Shown in pieces: positions 1-9,078 of a stretch of DNA of 64,000 nt (its first letter is position 1; every line of letters starts with the position of its first letter). The stretch is from Eutypella sp. D-1. Taxonomy: Eukaryota > Ascomycota > Sordariomycetes > Xylariales > Diatrypaceae. The translations under genes and the position numbers were made by a program. The notes beneath the pieces are model-generated. The model did no database searches and was not told the origin of the DNA. It saw nothing but the letters and a program-made list of their open reading frames with translations. The stretch is taken from NCBI GenBank assembly GCA_023313575.1, contig JAJTTP010000001.1:4650001-4714000 (forward strand), in the 5' to 3' direction.

Positions 1-210
1 AGCCATCCTGGCTGCGGCGCATGAGGAAGTAGGAGTTAGGCGACGACTTGAAAATTCCCGAAGTGATGCCCTTCGGCAGAGGAGCCCGCAAGTGAGCGTA
101 GTCGAAAACACCGAGACTCGATGGATCGACGTCGCCCGTAGCGCCGGCAGCGACCATCTTGGGAGTCAGTTGGGTCTGGCCCAAGCGACGGCGCGCGACG
201 AGTTCTGGCA
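1..210 (-). CDS. Bqt4-like APSES/KilA-N-type protein, partial (5' part of CDS)
   Basis: The reverse strand is open from an AG acceptor (211-212) to the left edge, giving 69 residues. The peptide starts [18 protein letters not shown] and later contains [13 protein letters not shown] and [11 protein letters not shown]. This is the start of the APSES-like domain of fungal Bqt4-type proteins, often annotated as APSES transcription factors. In S. pombe, Bqt4 tethers telomeres to the inner nuclear membrane; whether this protein does the same is inference. The rest of the domain and the C-terminus lie beyond the window. The exon opens with TG, so a preceding exon ending in A would create a split ATG. 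A GTAAGT donor after AAAA at 615 would do exactly that, with an intron of 211-614. Another in-frame ATG occurs inside the exon (PKM) but would remove conserved residues. Family call firm, start tentative. Confidence 0.8.
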
Positions 211-614
211 CTGTTTAAAGAGTTAGCTACCAATTACTGTGCTTCAGGAGACGACGTTTGAATCAGTACATTCTGGAATGTCCCCAGTCATAAGGGGGTT
301 ATGCCTCTCGGGCAGTTGGCGTTCTGAAGCCATTGTGCTCTAAATTTTAGGCTGAGCAGGGTGTTTTACGCGATGCGACTGGATTGACTGAGTCGCGATT
401 AAGGATCACGAGCAATCGCGGATATGATTAAAAGACGTATTAAAAGGGATTTAGTAGTAAATTTGGCCCAATCGATGACTGTAAACGAGGCCTGTTAGTG
501 AATGTCATTAAATCGCGTTGTCGCGCGCTTTTAGATGAAATCGCGAAATGGGATCCAGAGGCGCGCGGTTTCGGGATTTTTGGCGGGTGGATTGGGGGAA
601 TGGGCCACACTTAC
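211..614 (-). other. Putative intron splitting the Bqt4-like start codon
   Basis: On the reverse strand this stretch begins GTAAGTG at 614 and ends TTTAAACAG at 211, with a GCTAAC branch-like motif about 13 nt before the acceptor. Joining the flanks gives AAAA|TG, a start codon in good context (purine at -3). No other upstream ATG in the right phase with a good donor was found, but I did not exhaust all possibilities. At about 400 nt it is longer than most introns in the window. Confidence 0.35.
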
Positions 615-2893
615 TTTTCCACTTAAAGGAGATGAAATAGGAAAAGGCTGCTGCACCTTATAAAAGTCAGATACGGAAGAAAGCGAAGGAAAGACTACGC
701 GGCACTGAGGTTAAAGCAAAAAAAAAAAAGGGTGTGTGAAAAGGAATTATGTGTAAAATTATCCGTACCTGATTTCGAGGTTATGGTTGATGAAAAAGTC
801 AAAGTATTTAGAAAACCCCCAGGTTCAAGCGCCAAAAAAAGTCAGTTGGTGCCCGGGGTGGGTGTGTGACTGGAGTTATGGGCGTGCCTGCTTGCTTGTA
901 TGGGTAAAAGTGATGTTGGACAAGAAGGAACTTGCTTGAGGATCCCGGGGAGAGTGAAAAAGGGACACGACTTAAGGATACATAGTAGAGAACCTGGGGC
1001 CGTCTGGGCGAGCTTCTACTCAGATTCGCTGCTAGATTGACATAAAAAGCAAGCATACCTAGATAGTCGCGAGATTGATGAATTATGGCCCAGTTTTACA
1101 GAATTCTAGCCAATCAAAGCGTGCCAGAACACCCCTGGAGACCCGATCATACATAATTTGACTCCGCTCGAGGACTAACTCCCCTATGTACTAGTTGATG
1201 TAACCTAAATTGGCCTTTTGACATTTCCCATATTCCCCCATTTGGATAGAGGTGGAGTTCATTTTCGCGTATGCAATATGCACGTACTTAATGTAGTTAG
1301 TTATCTATTGTGGCTAGCTTGACAGGCAAGCCCAGGTGATTATTCAACGTACTTAGGTAGTTACCGTATGAAATCCGACATCTCGATGTCTTTGGCACTG
1401 TACTTTATCAGATAGCACGAGCCAGCCAAGTGATCACGTGGGCGCCCGTGTTTATCAGATTGACACGTTATAAGCATATGCCTCCTTAATGCCCGTGTCC
1501 TCTTTTGTAGCATTGCAAGGACCTCGAAGTTGAAGTTTTATCATAGATACCTACCTAAGTATTTGTACAAAACAACAGAACACCCCAGACCTTCGATAAC
1601 CTTCGAAAAATAACTACATTTGATGATCTACCCAGCATCTGCATGCTGCCCAGCATACCTACGCAACTACGGTACTAGTTGTGGCATGCCTGTCAACCGG
1701 CCTACATCCTGCTTGGTATTCAGACTTACCAGCCTACCTAGACATACGCAAAATTCCGTAGATGCCCCTGGAACTCGGGTATACCCATTAGATGTGGTGT
1801 TTTACGGTATACATTACATCATACCGGGAACTAAAGGTATCCTAGCCTCCCTATTTATATCTAGCAAGTAGATACGTGAGATATAAATTACCTATATACA
1901 TAATTTATGCTTGTTCTCCAGAAACGGTATATCTATGGACCTCGGGATGCATACAATTATATATGCACATACCTAAATGTATGCCCTCCAAGGTTACCTA
2001 GTAGGATTCCATATGTAGGTACTTGAGGATGGCACAGAAGACACCTGTAGATATGCAGTTGGGCCGCTATCTTATTAGGTACCTGCCACCTTTTGGCACC
2101 CACGGCTAGCATCCACCCGGTCTGTTTCCAAGGTAAAGGGGGGCAGGGACAAGTCTACCTAGAGCTTGCTAAAGGTATTTACCTCTCCAGTCACTCTGTT
2201 ACAAGTATCTTCAAAACAACTATCCGGATATGGAGCAAAACAACATTGAATGCATACAAGTAGGTAACAAACAAGAAGGGGCAACCATAAAAGAACACAC
2301 ATGACTAAGAAATCCCAATGGTTAGGTTAATCGCTGATCCGGACCATCCCCCTTTTTTTTATGAATATACTTATAAGTATCCATGGATATTTTCCATTGG
2401 TGTTCTTATGTTCTTGTGAGGGGCAAAAGCGACTGAGGGGTTCCAGACCTACTGCAGACTTGATGGCTTAGACCCCCCTCTGGCCCCCTCTGGCCCCTCC
2501 GGCCCCTTTAACCCCACCACAAAAACTACTTGGTACCGCCTTTCTTCTACCTTTCCTTCTCCCTTCGTTCCACCTTAGAGCTCCTCCTGAGACGTATCTG
2601 CCCCACATAAACATGCGTAGAAATACCATACACCAGTTGCATCACCGCCAGTTCTTGACTTCCTTCTAGAAATATTTCCTGTTAAGAATTAAGAATCATC
2701 TTAGACCTTTCCTTATTTTCTATCCGCAAGCGTAAGCGTGATAAAAACCACAAGTCTTCTTTATTAGAGATATTTCCTAGACAGGAAGAAACCGTACTTT
2801 CACCATTTTAACTGCCGTCTCTTTATATCCGTAATCAGTATTGTTAGCTGTTATTAGCGAGCGAGCAGCAACTCTCCCTCCCCCCCTCTCAAA
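615..2893. other. Intergenic: divergent Bqt4-like / RhoGDI promoter region
   Basis: No coding region supported. It holds the 5' leader and promoter of the left gene (an A12-like tract near 720-731), then a TA-rich stretch (about 1080-2300) with many TACCTA/TAGGTA words, an ATCCATGGAT palindrome at 2379-2388, and a small tandem of CCCCTCTGG units near 2473-2507. The last 100 bases before 2894 are pyrimidine-rich, as expected for a fungal transcription start zone. Confidence 0.6.
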
Positions 2894-5800
2894 ATGGCTT
2901 CCCACGATGATGACACCATGCCTGAGGAGACTCAGGGCTACAAGCTCTCCCAACCTAAACAGAGTCTGGCAGAATACCAAAACATGGGTGTGTATACTTA
3001 TATTTCTTTATTTCCCTTTTGACTGTTTGAGATTTATATCATTGTTGCTTGATTTATTGCAAACCTGCTCGATCGTCGTCGTGAAGCCATGTCAGCGGAG
3101 AAAAAAACAGGTGGGTGGGGCACGTGCATGCTCTACTTCTCAGGTATCGTCTATGGCAATGAGCTCAGAGAATGGGTTGTCTCTATACCAGATACTACAT
3201 ACAAGATGTAGTAACCAGGTCCCATTGGGTGGGATATCTAGATATGGCCGACCATGTCTAGGTGTGTTCCTTCCATTTGGATAAACCCTAGGTACCCGGC
3301 CATTAATGGACGCCAGCCTTGGTTAAGGGGGGGATGCCATCATCACTCCAGCATTCAGGGGTGCAACATATTAGAGGTCTTTGAGCATCAGGAAGCTTGC
3401 TCTAGGGATATGGAGGAGGTGCTGCCTGGTCATGGTGGCCAGTAGTGCCCAACAGACCTATTTGGGACTGCACTATGGCTTGGTGGTAGCAATTTGAATC
3501 CGAATAATCGCGTCCTCTCTGGCCAGACAATAGCAGTCCCGGCAACCTTCACCTGTTTAGGTTGGGAAGACAGTTCATGGATACTATACTGTCAGAGGGA
3601 GTTCCCAGTGAATAGGCAACTCCTGGGACATGTTGTTGCCACTCGGTCTAGCTGTGGTAGTATGTGGTTACTACATATCTGGACTGCTAGTCGATAGGCA
3701 GTATGGGTTCTGGTCGAGTCGCGTCACGTCTATGTGTAGGAGGATATCAACGCGTGCCTGCAAAATATTTTCAGAGCTTTGCTGGTACTCGGTACCTATG
3801 GACGATTTACGCGTACCTGCCTAAGGTACACACTCTCGACCTCCCACAAAAAAACCTTTAACGATTAACCCTCAAAATCTCTCTGGGCTACCATTCAAGC
3901 TTTGCATCAGCAATATTCAAACCCTGCCATCCATCCATCACGCCCGTTTCACTGTTATCGGTTTCAAGTTGGAAAATCATCTCGATATCTCTAAGGCAAC
4001 GGCGGTTGCACAGAGCCTGTGGTTGGTTGGGCGACACGATTGTCGATACCTTCAATTCTGCACCGACAACTTTACCTGACTAATACTGGTTGCCCTGCCG
4101 ATTTCTCACAATGTCTACCCCCGTGCGGCACTCGAGCCCGACTCGAGGCCCTTCCCCTGGCAGTGGTCATGGTAAGCTGCAGAAGACACTGCGCAAGATT
4201 AGATCTGTACCAAGTCTATTCAACATCAACCCAGTTGCACAAAACACTGAGGCAGACACACCTGCCGTGCCAGCTATTCCTACATCCTTCTCAGGCCTTG
4301 CCCAGGATAACACCACTAGCAAACCACCCGTAACTCCGCAACGCACTCGTGCAGGCACTGCCTATTATTCAATTTCACCAGCTTCAGGAGAGAGCCCGAT
4401 ATCTGTTCCTGATTTCCCTCTCCCACCTTCTTCACAACAGAACAACCAGAGCATCCGCCACTTGCCCCACGGTCCTCTACCACACAGACCGCCTCCCCTA
4501 ACGCCCACTGAGTATTCTCCCACAACTCCCTCTAGCTTCCGCCAGCCTATCCGACATTGTCGTCAGCCTGCACTGGATCAGAGATCTCTGCGCCGCATTC
4601 AATCAAACGTCAACCTGAGAACCTACGAGCAAGAGACTTCAGCTTATCAGGACCTCTTTCCTAACGAAATCGGCCACGCAACTTACGCACCTCTCCCTGT
4701 CCCTATTCGTGGATCGAGCCGGCATCATTTGGCCCACCCGCCTCTCAAGATGTCCTACTCGCCGGCGCACCGTGAGTACCTTGCCGCTGTAGGTGAAGGT
4801 TCTCAATCTCACCACCGTGAGACCTCTATTGGACTTATCGATGAAGCCGCCGACCAGAGCCAACGTCGGGGTTCTGAGTCAGAGAGTATTGCTAGCATCA
4901 CTGGCAAGGGCAAGGGCAAAGCTGTCAACAAGAATCTAGGCAGGCTTATCGCTGAGACCACTGATAAGGGTCCGTTTCAGTCGCAACAGGGCGAGAACGT
5001 CGTCGTTGGCAGGGCCAGAAATGTCAGTTCCGGCAAAGCTGCTGGCGTATCCATGGGCCCGGCCCCTGCCGAATCGAGCGGCCGACCCGACACACAGGAT
5101 TCTTCTACTTTGGTGGCCAGCACGCACCAGAGTCGTAGTTTCATTGAATCCTCTCCCGGTCAAGCTGACCCTCAACGTGGCACTATCACGACCACGATCA
5201 CTGCTGGTCCAAGCGGACGCCCTACTATCTTCGAGGACAAGATCAAGCGATTGAAGAAGTGGTTCCAAGGTGAACCTTCTCGATTTGACGGCTACGACAC
5301 TGACAGCTCGGACCTTGACCCGGCCATGACTTGTCGCGGCCTACCTGATGACGGCATCCTTGTCTCGAAGGAGGTTATGGTCGCAAGTGGACCCGCCAAT
5401 CCCGCTCCTTCGTCTAACCCCCAAGCCCCGGAGACGTTTCTTTCCCGCTTCAAAACTGAGAAGTTCGTCAAGTCTAACGGCGAGATTTTAGATTCGAATG
5501 ATGAGTCCCTCCAGCGCTACAAGCAATCCCTCGGCCTTGGCGGCGGCAAAGACCTTTCGGACCCCAACGACCCCCGCGTCTGCATCATCCATGCCCTGAC
5601 CATGGAGACGCCTGGCCGCGACCCCGTCACGATCGACCTCTCTAAGCCTGGCAGTGAGGCTACACTTAAGGACCAGCCATTCAAGATCAAAGAGGGCTCT
5701 AAGTTCACGATGGTCGTCACGTTCAAGGTTCAGCACGAGATTCTTAGTGGTCTGCAGTATGTCCAGGTCGTCAAGCGTAAGGGTATCAAGGTTGGCAAGG

Positions 5801-6146
5801 ATAGCGAAATGCTGGTAAGTGGTATCCCAACAGATTCCTTCCACCATCTGAGGGAAAATCGCTGACATCATGAATAGGGTAGCTACGCCCCGAACACCGA
5901 CAAGCAGCCTCTCTACACCAAGCGATGTGAGTTAAGATTGCTACATCTTTTTTCAAAGTCATACATGTGCAACACGGAAGATTGTGACTTGATTCTAACG
6001 CTGTGCCCTGTGTAGTCCAAGAGGAAGATGCTCCCTCCGGCATGCTCGCCCGCGGTCACTACAACGCTGTCTCTAGCTTTGTTGATGATGACAAGAAGAC
6101 CCATCTCCTGTTCGAGTGGAGCTTCGATATCGGCAAGGACTGGTAA
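2894..6146 (+). CDS. rdi1: Rho GDP-dissociation inhibitor, canonical short form (4 exons)
   Basis: Exons 2894-2987, 5492-5814, 5878-5926 and 6016-6146 join to 597 nt (198 aa), the usual RhoGDI length. Exon 1 starts with AAAATGG and encodes MASHDDD..., the acidic N-terminal arm. The phase fits perfectly: ...EYQNM plus G|AT gives D-S-N-D-E-S-L, a conserved RhoGDI stretch. The rest is the immunoglobulin-like prenyl-binding domain, with FKVQHEILSGLQYVQ, the SGMLARG turn and a C-terminal GKDW. RhoGDIs extract prenylated Rho/Rac/Cdc42 from membranes and hold them GDP-bound in the cytosol, controlling polarity. Donors are GTGTGT, GTAAGT and GTGAGT; introns 2 and 3 are 63 and 89 nt with CTGAC/CTAAC branch sites. 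Intron 1 is 2504 nt, exceptional for this genome, and contains the alternative first exon starting at 4111. Confidence 0.9.
2988..4110 (+). promoter_or_regulatory. Probable internal promoter and leader of the long RhoGDI form
   Basis: This is the first part of the short form's intron 1. It carries no coding region I can support. From about 3838 it turns C/T-rich (CTCTCGACCTCCCAC..., CATCCATCCATCACGCCCG), the composition seen upstream of other start codons here, and the first good-context ATG is at 4111. No TATA element was identified with confidence. Confidence 0.4.
4111..6146 (+). CDS. Long RhoGDI form with about 430-residue disordered N-terminal extension (alternative first exon)
   Basis: An uninterrupted reading frame runs from ATG 4111 (context CACAATGTC) to the 5814 donor, then shares exons 5878-5926 and 6016-6146: 627 aa. 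It enters the RhoGDI domain in frame, because the splice acceptor used by the short form (5490-5491) sits inside this exon. The extension is Ser/Pro/Gln-rich and predicted disordered. It has a basic segment near residues 20-35 (GKLQKTLRKIRSVPSLF), a GKGKGK stretch, and a more conserved-looking part just before the GDI domain (DKIKRLKKWFQG, FDGYDTDSSDL). No domain was recognised in it. An upstream pyrimidine-rich leader (3838-4110) suggests its own promoter. That the frame stays open for 1.7 kb argues strongly for coding; whether it is a separate isoform or the main product is inference. Confidence 0.7.
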
Positions 6147-7884
6147 ACCGGTCGCCACCCACAAGGCATAAACCACCGAGCCACCAGCCCTAGCCCTGGA
6201 CCTACCAGTCATCTCTTACGATCACTGGTGATATTTCCAATGCCTTTCCAGATATGGCCAGGCTGGGTTGGGCTACGACTGCGTCTATGGACAAGTGGAG
6301 GAAGAAAGTCTTTGAGTGGTTTTCAGTCTTCCTGGATGGATCGTGTACGGTGGATATGGTCCATGAATCGTTTCCCTTGAAAGGGAACCTATCTTTGCTC
6401 TTCGGTTCTGCATTCGGTCATGGATGATGACGTATGGTAATGATGACAGATGGGTGGAAACGATGGGGCGTGAAGAACCCTAAAAAAATTGGAGTGGTTG
6501 ATTTATCAGATTTTCCCCCTTCTTCTCGACTCGAGGAATAGATCCCCCCCGTACTGCTTGGTTTGTCTCGTTGGGTCAGTCAGTTCTTGGTCAAATACTA
6601 TACACGTTCGGCCTCTTCGTCAATTTCTATACACGCCAACCCGACCACCAGACGTCTCTCTCGCTGTGGATAATCTTTTTTCCCCCTCTCGTCTCTAGGA
6701 AGAAAAACGATTGTATTTGTTCTTGTCTGCTTTACCCATTCTTCCTTTCGTCTCCTCCTTTCTCGGGGCCCGGAGTGGTTCTTGGCGGGAAAATCAACTC
6801 TTGGTTTTGATGACCTTTGGAAAACCCCTTACCGCCGAATCGGGTTCCGCCCTTCGCCCCGATAGGAGAAAGAGAACAGGAAAGAAAAGGGGGGGGAAAG
6901 ACGATGGGGGGCAAAGAAATTGCCCAGTCTAGTTTAGTCTGCTCTTCGTTCGACTCGCGCCTCGCATCCCAGGAACCCCCCCTACAAAACAACACACAAC
7001 CCAATCTTGCGGGCTTCGACTCCCTTCCTCCATTCGGTTCCGCGCGTGGGACGTCGGATCTCCCCCAAAAACCAACACCCCCGACCGATCGCCCTCTTTT
7101 ACGCAGTTGTTTTTAGTCATTATTATTAGTATTAGGTAGCCTAGATAGGTTTTTGTCCCCCTTTTTTCCCTTTCCTGGGAAAGACGAATTACACGGAAAA
7201 ATACTTTTTTTAAACAAGACCTCTCTCTCTCTCTACATGCTGGGGCTTCCTACATGGGATGGAAAACCCCCTTGTATGTGGTTAGTTGGTTGGTTGGTTG
7301 GTTGTGATTTGGGACGATGTAGCTGCCGCGCGTGATATGGTGGATTTTTTTTGTATGTTGTCGTGTCGTGTACATGTGTAAACTCTACGGTGCTACAGTA
7401 ACGTACGTGATGTGATTGCTGTATTGGCCATATAACAACAGGCTTTTCTTTCACTCCCGATTGCATACATACATATATACATACATGATAAGCGAGGGAT
7501 GATGATGAGATCATGTACACCAACTTAGGGGGTGTGTGAGCTAGAGATCAAGGGGTATTGTTTTTTTCTTCTTTTTGCGACGGTTTCTTCTTCTTCTTCA
7601 AGAACGTAAGCCATAGTCGAATGACCCTGTTCCCCCCCCATCCTCGTACTAGGCGCCGCCAGACTGCCCGAGCCCGCTGCGACGTCTACCCATCTATCTA
7701 TCCTGCGATGCGCCCGCGTTCGCCGTTCGTATACACATATACCGCCGAACCCCCGTCCCAGCCTCCCACCCGTCAAGTCATGCACATGTCCTATACAAAG
7801 GTCATATTATGCGGTCAGCCCCCCTCCCCCGCCCAGAATCTATTTACCGACAAGTGCGAGGAAAACGCGTAGGTAGGTCGTTCG
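6147..7884. other. Intergenic between convergent RhoGDI and PPG1
   Basis: Two 3' flanks meet here. The sequence has T-rich and C-rich tracts, a (TTGG)n run at about 7285-7304, and CT dinucleotide repeats near 7221. Short open frames are present but none resembles a protein. No gene supported. Confidence 0.6.
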
Positions 7885-9078
7885 CTATAAGAAGTAGTCG
7901 GGCATGGAGTTCCCATCGGCCATCTTCTCGCCGCCGGGCTGGATGTCCTTGTGCTGGTCGTTCTCGGGGGCGGCGGCGAAGACGTTGAAGAAGCGCTCGC
8001 CGGTGTCGCTGACCTCGAGGACGCTGGCCATGTTGCCGCAGCGGTAGCAGTAGTTGGGGGCGCTCCAGACGGTGCTCAGGTGGTCGTCGTAGAGGACCTG
8101 GAAGCCCTCCTGGCAGAGCTGGTGGGCGCGCAGGATGTGGGTCATGCCGTTGACGGCGAGGAACTTCTTGACGACGCGGGCGCCGAAGGTGTAGCCGGCG
8201 CCGCGGGGGCTCAGGGAGAATTCGTCGCGCTCCGGGTCCGGGTCGGACCAGACGAGGTCGGCCATGGGGCCCTCGTGGGGGATCTCACGGAAGCGGTCGA
8301 TGATCTTGATCTGGTCGATGGAGTGGATCGAGGGGGACAGGCCGCCGTGGACGCAGAAGATCTGGTCGTTGATGACGACCGACAGCGTCAGGAAGTCGAA
8401 CATGTCGGTGAAGTAGTGCCATACGCTCGCGTTGCCGTACTTGCGCGAGCACTCCGTGTAGAACCCGTACGACTGCGTCACGCCGCGCGACTCGTGGTTG
8501 CCCCGGATCAGGTGTACCCGGTTCGGGTATCGCAGCTTCAGGCACACGAGTAAGGATATCGTCTCGACGCTGAACATGCCGCGGTCCACGTAGTCGCCTG
8601 ACGAAGAAGAAGAGGTAGTGTTAATAAGGAGTCCCGTTCCCGACGCGAATATACCAAAGAAAGCCAAAGTGCCGAGACGGATGGCGGATGGCGAACGGCG
8701 CTTCACTCACCTAGGAATAGGTAGTTCGTGTCGGGACACCAGCCCCCGATCTTAAATATCTCGATGAGGTCGTAGAACTGGCCGTGTATGTCACCGACGA
8801 CGGTCACGGGGGCCTGGACGTGAACGACATTGCTCTCTCTCATGAGCAACTCCTTCGTTTTGGCGCATATCGCTTCGATCACGGACTCAGCTAGGAGTTC
8901 CTTCTTGTATAGTCGGGAGATGCATTCATCCAAATCGACCGAGGCTACAGATGGGGGTGGGAGGGGGGAAAGAACGACGATTAGTTATGGGAGTCATGGT
9001 TCAATCGGGGGGCAACCGGGGCAGAAGGCATTATCAGGAAGGGGGTAACTGGATGGACGAACCCGGAAGGCCAGGCAT
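7885..9078 (-). CDS. ppg1: Ser/Thr protein phosphatase of the PPG1 subfamily (PP2A-like)
   Basis: Exons on the minus strand: 8711-8944 and 7885-8597, plus a tiny first exon provisionally at 9063-9078 (ATG + 13 nt, phase 1), giving about 320 aa. All PPP-family metal and catalytic motifs are present: GDIHGQF, GDYVDRG (split by the 8598-8710 intron, donor GTGAGT), RGNHESR, HGGLSP, and [11 protein letters not shown] near the end. The C-terminus ends DYFL, the methylatable tail of PP2A-type enzymes. The [27 protein letters not shown] region fits fungal PPG1 better than PP2A, PP4 or PP6. PPG1 in yeast works with the Far/STRIPAK-like complex and in glycogen accumulation; the role here is inferred. 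The second exon begins right after TGTAG with SVDLDEC; the first exon and start need transcript data. Confidence 0.88.

Noticed and set aside
36..233. 65-codon minus-strand frame over the first exon
   Set aside because: It is a shifted frame of the Bqt4-like exon and stops at 36, while the conserved frame stays open to the edge.
4090..4110. Earlier start for the long RhoGDI form
   Set aside because: The codon at 4090 is TTG, not ATG; the first ATG in frame with good context is 4111.
7951..8553. 200-codon plus-strand frame opposite the phosphatase
   Set aside because: Val/Asp/Glu/Gly-rich mirror of a GC3-rich gene; the minus strand encodes all phosphatase motifs.
7885..8944. Calling the phosphatase PP2A, PP4 or PP6 catalytic subunit
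   Set aside because: The region around [23 protein letters not shown] and the N-terminus fit PPG1 better, judged from memory of the families.
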